This document shows, piece after piece, positions 49,686-62,719 of a stretch of 64,000 nucleotides of DNA. A program made the position numbers and the translations under genes. Every line of letters begins with the position of its first letter. Position 1 is the first letter of the stretch. The notes beneath the pieces are model-generated. The model saw nothing but the letters and a program-made list of their open reading frames with translations, searched no databases and was not told the origin of the DNA. This DNA comes from Paralvinella palmiformis (taxonomy: Eukaryota > Annelida > Polychaeta > Terebellida > Alvinellidae), in contig JAODUP010000187.1 in NCBI GenBank assembly GCA_025642065.1, positions 1 through 64,000 on the forward strand. The letters are read 5' to 3'.

Positions 49686-50145
49686 GATTAATATATGGAA
49701 CACATGTTATAATGGTTTTAACTTATTCATGGGCACATATGGACGGAATAAAATGTATGCCTATATTATATAGTTAAATTTCATCATCTAAGGCGATACT
49801 TTTTATGAACGTCACGACTCTGGCCTCCCCCAGCTCTAGCTAGCCAGGACTGCCCATGCCAAATCGGTACATTTTAAAACTCCCTTCATGCACGAAGCTC
49901 TCGGATATGCAAATTGATTAATATATGGAATACATGTTATAATGGTTTTAACTTATTCATGGGCACATATGGACGGAATAAAATGTATGCCTATATTATA
50001 TAGTTAAATTTCATCATCTAAGGCGATACTTTTTATGAACGTCACGACTCTGGCCTCCCCCAGCTCTAGCTAGCCAGGACTGCCCATGCCAAATCGGTAC
50101 ATTTTAAAACTCCCTTCATGCACGAAGCTCTCGGATATGCAAATT
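49686..50145. repeat. Near-perfect 230-bp tandem duplication
   Basis: The block 49686-49915 (starting GATTAATATATGGAACACAT) is repeated at 49916-50145 with a single difference seen by eye, C versus T in the GGAACACATG segment. It lies 0.8 kb upstream of the first visible CDKAL1 exon. Confidence 0.95.
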
Positions 50146-50573
50146 GGGTAACACCGACGCTGATTGGTTGACGAATGATAATAAGCCCGAGCTCGATGCA
50201 CGGAAAATCCGATGTCCTTTATTGGCCACGAATTCTCCGGAAATAATCTGTGATGTACACAATGCTTTCTGGGATGCATGCAGTTAAAAGAGAAAAACCT
50301 GACTGGTATTTCCAGGCATGAGAACGACAATAAAAGCTGAACAAAACAAATTTAATGCAATATTTTAACATTTATACAAATAGTTCAATGTGGTTAGTAG
50401 ACTTATGGGATTAGATTGGCAAGAAATATTGTTTTGCCTCGTTCTTAACCAAAAAATGATTGGTTTGTACTAAAAATCATACCTGCCAGCAGGGCGGGTT
50501 ATAGTTGACATTTACCAGCCCGACGGAAATTCTACCCACTTCGGGCACCGGGCGGGTGGCTATTTCACACCCT

Positions 50574-50727
50574 GAGTAGGCTAAATGGGCCGAGTGACCT
50601 CCAAAGGTAATGAAGCGATGTCAAAGATGAAACACCCTTCAGATATGCCCACGCCGTGATTCGAACGTGGGTAGTAGTGATCTGTGGTCCAACACAGCAC
50701 ACTACCGTTAGACCACAGAAGCGCCCT
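50574..50727 (-). mobile_element. SINE family 1 copy, 3' truncated
   Basis: The minus-strand head is near full (TTCGAATCACGGCGTGGGCA segment and GGTCTAACGGTAGTGTGCTG), and the body ends at TAGGCTAAATGGGCC-type sequence. The ATC tail is missing. Confidence 0.8.
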
Positions 50728-50911
50728 CTTAAATTGGTCGAGTAATCTCTAAAGATAATGAGATGAAGTGAAAACCGACATAACCCAGCTGGGTTAATCT
50801 GGATCAGTAAGCTGCAGCAGCTGTTTTATCTATCAGAAAATAATATAAAGACAAATACAACAGTATATAGTTAGTTTATTCATAATCAATTTAAGAACGC
50901 TCCATTTACAG

Positions 50912-51715
50912 ACAAACTAAATCTGCGAAAGACAAATACGTCGTGCCTGCATCATTATCTGAAAGTGCTGTTGAAGATATTGAAGATCTGGTGACAACTG
51001 ATGACATTCTGTCCGATGATTACATTCATATAAGAAAAGATGTTGTTCCAAAAGCTCGCAAGAAAAAGGCCAAGCAACACAATAAAGATCATTGTCGAGT
51101 GGAAGAATTAAAAACAGATAGTATCATACCAGGTTAGGTTTTAAATTATTAAATATTATTCTTTTGCTGCTTAGTTCTTTGTGCTGATATTTCATTAAAA
51201 CATCCGTTAATCACTTGGTTTTATTAATTTAGAAGTATCTTTACCCTAAGTAGACATATCAAAATAGTTTTGTTAGTTGAAACATTTTAAAGTCATAAAA
51301 TTATTTTTCAATATGACAGCTAATATTTGTAAAGACTGTGTAATTTTTGTTGTAATTTCAAGAAAGCCAAAGAATATCTTCATATGGGTGATGGTTGAAA
51401 AAAAAAAAAAAAAACCCCCCTTCACCTTGGTTATGAAAATTAAAAATTTATATTTTGATAATGATTTTGAATCCAGAATGTAATTAGTATTTCATATAGT
51501 GATTTATGCTATAAATATTTGGGTAAATTCCCTGATCCGATTTTTTTAAAAAATTCAGGTAATTTGGCGGGGGGCTGGCTTCTTACGAAAATTTAGAAAA
51601 AAATTTATTAGTTGTTTTTAAAAACAAGTTGGATAAATTGGTTTTATAATTTGGGGTATTAATGGGACAGTTTGTTGCACAACACACATGAATATACACA
51701 CACATCATACATGAC

Positions 51716-51765
<50 letters not shown>

Positions 51766-54055
51766 GATATCATGCTTTAATTGGTAACATTGTTGGCCAC
51801 ATGCCCCTATTACCCGGGTTTAAACAACTCTGAAGGGTCTTTCATTTTACCTCATTACCATTACAAGTTCCATGACCCATTTAGTCTACTATGTGCACAA
51901 AAATGGTAGTTACACTCATACACACATACATCCATATTGGTTTTCCAAGTCAGGTGATGTGATCTATTACTATTGGAAATCCAGGTATTGTTCTTACGGC
52001 TGGTTAGTTATAAAACGTGCATACTTTTAATTAATGTAATACATTTTTATATCATTAGATGATCAGGAAGAAGCTGATTTGTGGCTGTTAAACAGCTGTA
52101 CTGTAAAAAGTCCAGCTGAAGATCACTTCAGAAATGAGGTAAATAAAGGTAGAAAAGCTGGAAAATTTGTTGTCACAGCTGGCTGTGTACCTCAGGGACA
52201 ACCAAAGACTGATTATATACAGGTGAGTTGTCATCATCAGGTATTCTGATTACCAGAACTAATGTAATGATCCAGACACTGTGTATTTTTGAGCTTAACA
52301 TATTAAAAAAAACATAAATGTCAAACTTGAGTCATATTTTTTAATATGACTCAAGTTTGCACAATGGAAAGGAAATGTCATATCCTGATATCCATTAATT
52401 GAGTTGTGTATAGCTGAGAATATGGTTCCATTATCCTTTATATTGCCAAATAATGTGATTAGTTACTGTGTGTATTTTTAAGAAGCAACTCCAAACAAAT
52501 AAGAATTTTGTTTTATCCAGAGACTGCCATTGTTGCTAGTTAATTATTAATGAGCAATTTCAGCCTTGTTGCCTCTAGGTGATGTCTTTGCTGGATTCCT
52601 ACAATTTTAATAAGTTTGAGACCAAACTTGAATATTGCTGTGGATAATGAAGCATAAATAATATGCACAATTGCACATCTGACTTTCAATGTCCTGCATT
52701 TGAATGTTCCTATTTCTTCGGTTGACCTGTTTATTTTTACTCAAAATTTGTAATTGGCCAGAGGTGATGAAACATATGGGTTTTTCCACTAGTGATAGCA
52801 CATATTAATTAAACAAATGCTGAGATTTAGTTCATGAAATTGTCACATTCAGAGTTGATCTTATAGAGATTCAGTGTTGGTTACAGAAACTGTCAAGGAA
52901 TTACGATAGTTAAGATAGTGATCAAGTACATCTGGGTATGTGAGGTGCTCTTCTAGTGCAATGGTTTGTTCTATAAACACAAACACCCGGGTATGCTATC
53001 TAACATCAGATAACTCTCTTTATACACAGTAATTAATGTTTATGGATCCAGCAGTACTTTTTTGAAAAGATGTATGTCAGAAGATTTTGTCTGTCAAGTT
53101 ATGTTTAATAATAAGCTACAATCAAGATATAATAATATATACTAGGTGTAAATGTTATTTTTGTTTAGAAAGAGTACTTCACATTGAAAATATCTATGAG
53201 TAAAAGCCCTCCAAGCCAAACATGGTGTTTTCTTTGGAGATATATGCCATTTTTTCTTGTATCATTTAGTAAGTCATCTTTGTGGTCTGTTATCTTTAAC
53301 TTGACTTCTATCTATAGTCTGTCATCTTTATATTGTATAGAGTGTGTCTGTGATGCAATCATTCACTTCACTGATAAAGTATTGAAGGGACGCATGTGTA
53401 ATAAAACAAAATAATTTGAAAGGGACTAAGAAATATAATGAAAATTGAACATTCTCTCTTTACATATGCTCAGTTATGAAGAAGCCATGATGTTTCAAAT
53501 ACAGTGTATATTATCTCTGTCCAGCCTAATTCACACTAATCCAATTAGATATTTTGTTTTGAATGGATCAAACGTGAAGTCATTCAGACGTTATCCTGAT
53601 TATACTATTATCAATTAACTGATGGAGATGAGTTGGTTAGAATTTCTTCAAATACAAAGTATTTTTTGCTGCTAAATATTCAAAGAGCCAAATTTGAAAC
53701 TACTTTTTAATCTTTGATTCATTAATTAATACAATAATTATGGTATGCAACTTCATTATTAAAAATGGTATAACTAGTTAGACTATTAATAGAACTTGTT
53801 GACTTTTGATGGCATTGGTTGGTGGTTTGGTATTATTTTTATTATTTGGGTTAAAGAAAATTAAAGTATTCACTTGTTGGTCATTTTCTTTGTTTGATGA
53901 AGTTATTAAATACTTTACGATGAAGAGAATTTATCTGTAATATCTTGTTTGGTTTTGATTGTCTGTTTTGTTGTTTATTTAGGGTCTTAGTGTGATAGGA
54001 GTACAACAAATAGATAGAGTTGTTGAGGTGGTTGAGGAAACCTTAAAAGGTATGT

Positions 54056-54102
<47 letters not shown>

Positions 54103-54728
54103 TCTTTATCATTGATTTAATGGATTTTAGGGGGGTTCAATATTGCAAAAACATGTTTTGTCAATTAGTCAATGAGAAATCCCAACTAATTAGCAGATTT
54201 CTACTAATTGTCTGATGATTTTGATGAATTTTGATATTTGCGTCAATCTGTTGAGAAACAAGAGGAGTGTATAATTTTGTTGGTGTGTTAAATAACAAAA
54301 TGTTGTTTTCCAAGTTGTTGTTATCTCAACTAGACATTGTTTTTAATGTAGTGCAAATAAATCTATTGTCTGTCACAGTGATTAAATTAAGTTTATCGAT
54401 ACTGATTTTCTTTCATAGCTTAAAACTGGTATAAATCATGAAAGTGGCCTTTGAAATATATTTCATATTTAGAAATGGGAAGTTCCGTGTCAACAATAAT
54501 CAGTATGTTTTCTGTATTTAACGAGGCCATAACACAAGATCTTATGTGTCACTGTTCAAGGGGTATTCCTATAACCACATTTCCTGATATAGCTAACTTC
54601 TAAATGTATTTAAAGTGGGCATTTGTCTCACAGAATAAATTACTCAAAGAAGACACAATTAACAGTAAAGCCCCCAAACACACAGAAAGCCACAGTCACA
54701 CGATATCAGCAGTGCATTAGAACTCCTA

Positions 54729-54760
<32 letters not shown>

Positions 54761-57700
54761 GGTAAAATTCCCATGGGCAACAATTACTCCCAGGTGACTT
54801 TTCCCCCATTAAGACCACTATTCATAAGTCCAAAATTTTCTCTTATGCTCTACACACTAAAATAACCCCATAATCTGATCATTACCCTATTCTGATTTAC
54901 AACCACGGTTTGTGATCTCAGATTGTAAAATGTATTCCTGTACAATGACCATAGATATGATTTTATGTGATATTTTATGAACATTGTATGAACAATACAT
55001 AATTCAGAAATAAAATATAATAAATAAAAATGTTTATATTTCTTCATTTAATAAGATCAAATAATCTCAGTCCAAAGGGTGGTCTTAATAGAGGAATTCT
55101 ACTGTGGGTTCAAATCTGGTTCATGCTTGTGTTTGGGAGATGTTTTCTTGGGCTGTAGCCCCCCCCCCAACTTATGTGCCATTATTGACCATTGCCAGGG
55201 CTAAAACAACTCAACTTCTTATTGTATATAATGGCAAACTTTGCTGAGTACGGTTGAAGCTTTAGTGTAGTCCTTTACGTTGCGAGCAAATTTATGTGAC
55301 TGTTATCGTGGCTCGTGACTAACAGTTTATGATTATCGGTTGTCTACTTGTGACCATGATAAGTGAATTATAACATACTCTTTGGGATGTTGTTGTTTGT
55401 TCTGTTGAGATCTTTTAGTTTATTGCTTTGTAAATAGTGCATAAAATAAAGAAGATTTTGTCAGCATGGACGTATATACTGAAGTGTCCATTAGTTGATA
55501 TACTAGGAAAGATTTACTCACTGAACTTTGTAAAATAAAAAAGGAACTAGTAAAATATAGGCATATAATTAGCAGATTGAGCCTCTTGCCATACATCAGA
55601 ACTTAACCGTAGTTACACATTACAGGTCATGACCTTGGATAAATTGACTCTATACGTTATTTGATTGTTGCTAGGATATTGTACAATTTGGCAGAACAAT
55701 TTGATATTGTTTGATATTTTATCATATAACATTCCTAACCACAAAACATTTTCTCTTGTTAATGTTAACCTGTTGTAGGTTCTGGGTTAAGAATTGATCT
55801 ATTACGACGTTCTGTATGCCATAAGAGGTAATTAAAATGGGGAGGGTTATACAAATCAAAATATTGTGTCGATATATTGTAAGCCTCATTTCATTCACTT
55901 ACTCAGTCACTCGGTTGTGTGAAATAGGTTGTAGTATACAGCCTGTATCTATGTTTGCGTCATTGGTTTTCGAGGAGGGTGTTTTTTCTCTCTGTGCATT
56001 AAAGTTGACAAACCAACACTCACCTTCAAGTAAGTCAAAGTCTCAGTTTTACTGTATTAGTGTTGTTATAAACTCTTTATCTGTAACGACAACAAAAAGT
56101 TATAAATTCGTCACTTTTTTATAAGCTTATGGATTCATTTCCAATTAAGATTATATTTTTAGAATTATCTGACATAGAACTAACTAGCCCAAAGATCATA
56201 AATACAATCAATAAATTATTAGAATATCTTATTTCTAAATCATAGTCAAAGGAAGTCAAAATTAAAATACTCTTTTTTTAAATATAATAATAGAAATGAT
56301 CTGTTTGGATCGTTTTGCGGGAAATTTTTCATGTTGGTTTTGCGACATTGGAAATAAACTATAAATGGGAATTGGATTTATTTGAATTATATTTAATGTT
56401 TTGCAGGCTGTGAGTTAAGTAATCAGAGCAAAATGAAGGGGGTAGTTTTCAGCCGTTACATTTTGTGAAGTAATTATTAGTTTAACAATAATTGACAATG
56501 ATTGAACTGTGTCTGAAGCGTTATTTCATAATAAGACATGATATAAGTAACATTGTGAGATGTCATAAATGGTAATCTCTTTAACAAATATATGATGATA
56601 GTAAGATGTACAGTTACATTGACCAGGAGTACAGCAAAGAGTCCTGTAAGTTAACTAAACTAGAACATTCCTAGATTTGCTGTGTTAGCTTTGTATTATG
56701 TTTATTATGTATTAAGTTTGACAGAAATATTTACACAACTTTCCAATTGTTTAGGTCATACTGTAAGGTTTCTTGGTCAGAAGAAAGGCGATGGTAAGAA
56801 GAAAGGAGGTGCTTCACTGGCCCTGCCAAAAATTAGAAAAAATCCACTCATAGAAATAATAGCAATAAACACAGGGTAAGTGATGGGTGTATGGTGTTAA
56901 GGTGTCTTCATTCTGAAATAACCTTCTCTGTCATATATTTTGCAAATAAATTCTGAGTGTGCGTGTATGTGTGTGTGTGTCTGTGCGTGTATATGTAGGA
57001 TGAAGATGAATGTTGTTTAACGACACATCGGCAGTGCATGTATGTGTGTGATCTTATCATTTAAATTTTTTTTTAGTTGTTTAAACCAATGCACCTACTG
57101 TAAGACAAAACATGCCAGAGGAGAACTAGGTAGTTACCCACCAGAAGAAATAGTAGACAGAGCAAAACAGTCATTTAAAGGTAGGAATATGTTATGTTCT
57201 CATATTAAAGATTCTGGAAAATTATGAACTTTTGAATAACGAGTTGTTGGGATTTTTTCATCAGAGATTTTTATCACATGATTTGATGATACCACTTCAG
57301 TAAATACTTGTGTAAGTTCTGAGCAACGCATTAAATACTGGAACAAATATATTAATTTTATTGTTAACGGTCAAATACAAGTAGATGCAGCTAACACACA
57401 ATATATCTCACATATATGAGGGTTTTTAGCTGCGAGTACATGTGACATTATTAGTTGGTGTTTGCTGTACAAACTTACAAGAATGAGGTTTGGATCAGAG
57501 TTAACATCTAGGTAATTGTGGATGTTTTTTATACAGTTATGTTATACCTACAGTTTAACTTGCACATGTCAAATTCCATTAAAATGAAACCCTGAAGGAA
57601 TTCCATTTAATATCATAATGTTTTTTATAACAAAAATATGTAGGTATATAACAAAAACACTTCCATTGTTCTGTAGATTCGAGTTAAACTGACATTTTTG

Positions 57701-60335
57701 CTTATAAAATTGATAAACTAAATTTTATTAATGAAATAAAATATGAAAATGTGCATACATTTACAGTGACTCTCCCTATCCCACTGATTGGTTTAAACTG
57801 TGAGAAAACAATAACCAGCTTATAGTGATATGAGATTGAGAAACATATACATTTATTTCCCTAGTAAACAGTGATGTTAAAACAATGAACTTTTTATGGC
57901 AGCATCAACTGATATCAAATTATTGATTATTTCTCACTGGCCATCACCCATGCACATATTTCCCATATTTCAGTTCTCCGTGTAAATCAAAGAAAAGCAT
58001 TTGACTGAAAAACACAAAACAATCACATTAATGGTATAGAAGGATAAAGGTTATAATGTCGTCTAGAATTGTTTGCAAATTGACACTAAACAATTTTTTT
58101 TATCAAACATATTTAATATTTTCGTCATCTTTGTAACATATTCTTAATCCAAGATATTTGGTTCCCTAAAACACCATTGAGTGACTTTTGTTAGATCTGT
58201 AAATAAACAATTTTAAATATTTGATGCATGCATTTGTAGGGAGTGGTTCATGGCTTTGATCATATTGATAAGCTCGTTAAATGTTAACTCGGCATGGGCA
58301 TCACTGTTACCTTAATATGGCAGCTTATAACGTGTATAACACGATAGGGGGTACAACTGACCGTGGTATTGTTTAACATATGTCTGACTCTTGTCTCGTA
58401 ACACAGAGGGATGTGTAGAGATATGGCTGACATCCGAAGATCTCGGAGCTTATGGCCGTGATATAGGTGTAACATTGCCCGAACTTTTGTGGAAGTTGGT
58501 AGACGTCATACCAGAAGGTGCCATGATGAGGTTAGGCATGACCAATCCACCGTATATTCTGGAACATCTTGATGTAAGAGAATACTATCTCTTCAAACAC
58601 ACGGTTTAATTATTAGACAGATGAAATTTGTTTGTTTCTTTCTAATACGTTTATGTAAACACCTTGTGTTCCTGACTGATATTGACATATAATTGACATT
58701 CGATTGAATTCAGTATAGCTAATGTTTACACTAAAATAAGGAATATTTCATAACAATTGTAACAATTGGTGATCAGTTTGTTTAACTTTGGTGTCGATCA
58801 TGTCTGAAAGCCATTTGTTGATAGATGAAACATCTTACAGATACAGCTAGCCATGCAGTATACTGCTAGTTCTACCATAGAAGTGTCATACGATTCAACT
58901 GTGGGGGGGTCATTGTTTTAATTAAACTGACTTTATAACTGGTTTCCGTATTTTACTATAATATATTAATTATTATAATTATTATAACACTGATGATGCG
59001 TAGAATGACAAATTTGAGATGTCATTGAAAAGTGTAAAAAAAGATGAATGATACAGTATTTGGATTTGTAGGAAATGGCTAAAATCCTGAACCATCCTCG
59101 TGTGTATTCCTTTCTCCACGTGCCAGTACAGTCTGGATCAGACAGTGTGTTAATGGACATGAAGCGAGAGTACTGTCAGGCTGACTTCAGACGTGTTGTT
59201 GACTTCTTGAAAGACGGGTAGGTTTTTCAGATACAAACACCTATAGCAATATTAATTAATTATCATTATATACCCTTTGTTACCTAGTTTTTGTTACTTT
59301 GTCATTTGTAACGTATGATGATGTTGTTTTCCTATTTTTTGCATGAATGCGTTAATGATTTTTCTAAGCTAAACTTTCTGCATGCATCATCAGTAAAGTA
59401 GCAATGAAAATATTTATTGAAAAATAAATGTATATCTGCTAATAAGAAATGATGAAGATTATTTTATATCTCTTGGTAAAGCCAAAATTAAGTATTAAAA
59501 ATAGGATGACATATGTAATAAACATTTATTTCCAATTCCTTATGTAATATCAAAAGAAATATTTAGTATAAGTTATCAAAACTTTATAAAATATGTTACT
59601 GCCATTGAGTTAAAGGATTTTTTTACCATCACAAGTGTGTGTGTGTTGGCATATGGTACAGTCATTGTGTGCAGAACTTCCTTTTAGCAAAGCTGAGAAG
59701 CAGTATGAATTAAAAGTGGAATCCACATGATTTTGACATAAATGTTTATCTTTATAGAATGTTAGTTATGATTATTTAGTAAAGTGTTTAATGGCAATAG
59801 TAAAGAGAGCCATCTAATGTATATTGAAGGATGGTGTTAGTTTGGGAAATTTACTTTGATGGCTAGATATAGAAAATTCACAATAGTAAATTTTGTTTAT
59901 TATATTTTTAATCAAAAGTATTAGAATAATTATGAAACTTCACAAACACTGTACAGTAACAATATAGGTGAAAGATGGTTTAACATATTTTTGAACTATT
60001 GATAATATCTGTTTAAAAGAACAACCTAGAATATGTAAATCTTTAGGGCGTTGGGTGACAATATTAGTTATTTCAGAAATATTCACGGTACTAATAGGTC
60101 AAACCAATTTCTTCCACTATGTTTTTTCTTGTAATGAATCTGGATCAATACTATTGGTAGATAGTAATATCAATATGGATCATAACTAACAAAAGTTATC
60201 AGCATCATGTCTTACTACAAAGGGGATTTTCCAAAGCTAGCTAGCTCCTGATTGGTCACTCAGTTATACGAAAATCAATTTAAAAAGTCAAAGCTGAATA
60301 AGTTGTATGGTCTGAGCTGATAATTACATATACAT

Positions 60336-60374
<39 letters not shown>

Positions 60375-62688
60375 AAAAATAAATGTATATCTGCTAACAA
60401 GAAATTATAAAGATTATTTTTAATCAGTTGGTAAAGCCAAAATTAAGTATTAAAAACTTTTTATGTGATATTAATTTTTTTTAGAGAGAATGGACTTCCA
60501 AAATAAGCTGACCTTTGAAACCAGATTTGTTTCAACTTATGTAACTTATTTAATGATTCAGGTATAAATTATGATACTTAACGTTTGTGTAGAATTCCTG
60601 TAACTATATCATAAACTATGTCTGATGATAATATTAATATTCCTAGTTCATGTCTCGGAAATAGGTTGATACATTTGCGTTTTTTATTTGCATATTTTAT
60701 TCATAATATAGTTTGTGGTTAGCCGTCCATTAAATAAATATTAGTTATGTATATTGTGTAAAATATACATAATCCAAACAATTACATTATCAGCTTATTA
60801 ATCTAGTTTGATATAATTAATTTGTTTTTTAGTATTTATTTTCTAATTATTCAATAATAACTAACATTATTATTTATTGACAGAGTTCCAGAAATCACAA
60901 TAGCTACTGATGTCATTTGTGGTTTTCCAACAGAAACTGAAGAGGTAAGGATGATTATTGTTCTGTTTTATTGCAATTGTCTGATTTATTATTTAGGAAA
61001 TTTGTCTATCTCAGAATAAGAACTATTTGTTCGTATATTGAGAATATTTATTTTGAAATGGAAACAGCAGTTTAATATAGAACTACTTCAATGAATGATA
61101 TCCAATAAATCAACAAACACATTCATCGGTGAATAAGTTCTCTTATAGAAGAAAAACCTTATATACAGGTGGATAAACACATGTTGTCAGTTGAAATGGA
61201 CGTAAAGAAACACATTATTGAATACAAACAATACTAATACAGGGTAGGGTTTCTTCCTGGTAAAAGGCTATTTCTTCCCTTCCCGTGGGAAGGAATGGGT
61301 TTTACGGGGAAGAAAACCTTTCTTCCCGGAAGAAATGGAAGAAATTGGGAATGAACTCGCAACAGATATTAGTACCTAATTATATTAGTAACTAATAGAA
61401 TTCACAAGAGAACTTTAAACTAACTACAATAACTAACAACAAAAGTAATATTAATAAAGAAATACTAAAGAGTAAATGTGGGTGGGAATTTAAATAATAC
61501 ACAGAGCTATATAATACACAGATATACTTCACTCTATTAATGTTATATGTAATGAAACACAGTGGATGTAGATATTCTGTATTTCAGGATCATTAATCTA
61601 CATGAGTGGATTACAGTAACCAGTAGTTGGTCCAGATTACGATTGTTTACTAGGAATCCTAAACCACACGCCATCAAAAACCTTTTACTGTCATAAAGTA
61701 TTAATTGTTTTGAGTTTACCCGTGTTCAACTGGTCTTTGAACAAGACGTTAATTATAACTATTGTAAAGAAATTATGTTAATTGGGAAGTTAATAGTTTA
61801 CTTTATGTAGATTTAAAACAAAATAAAACATTACGAGATGGTTCTTACTGTAAACATTTATCTAATAGACAATTTCTGTGATGACAGCGCCATCTAGTGA
61901 ACGTATGTTTGCGGGTCGCGTTTCACCGGGCTCGTTGGACCATCCGATAAAGACATTCTTTAACCAATCGTGAGATCACGGAGATCGCAGTATGTTTCAT
62001 ATATTGATAACGTGTCTATTACAATTCCCAAATTGGTGATTTATTTCCAATAACATGTAATTTTTTCGGGCAAAAATAAACTGTCAACTTTCCCCATACA
62101 AATAATCTTATCTATTAGTAGAAGTAATTCTATGTTATATGTAATATAACTGAAACTGCTACGATAACTTCTGTGAATCCCCCAAAAGGTAAATTTACAA
62201 ACAATTAGTGAATTACTCTTCTTGTTCCATGTGGGCGCCTCCGTGGTCTAGCGGTAGCGTGCTGGACCACAGATTACTACCACCCGTGTTCGAATCCCGG
62301 TGTGGGCATATCTGAAGGTTGTTTCGTCTTTCACTTGGCCTCATTACCTTTGGAGGTCGCTCGGCCCAATTAGCTTACCTTGTGCACAAAAGTGGCTGTA
62401 AAACATCAATCATCATCATCTTCTTGTTCCATGTTACTACATGGCTTCACTGACCCACAAACCACAGAAGATGCGTCATAGAAATTGTCTATAAATAAAA
62501 AAAATTCCTTATTTATCATTTAATTTGAACTCATTTATATTTACTTCTACAGGACTTTGTTGACACACTACAGCTAGTAAGAGATTATAAATTTCCAAGT
62601 CTATTTATAAACCAGTTCTTTCCAAGACCTGGTACTCCTGCTGCAAAAATGCAGAAAGTTCCAACGCAAGAGGTATTAAAACGTTTAG

Positions 62689-62719
<31 letters not shown>

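Noticed and set aside
50070..50330. Minus-strand 86-codon gene upstream of CDKAL1
   Set aside because: It overlaps the 230-base tandem duplication and shows no protein family pattern.
55837..56124. 95-codon plus-strand gene in a CDKAL1 intron
   Set aside because: No recognisable domain; the composition is typical of an AT-rich intron, and there is no splice context.
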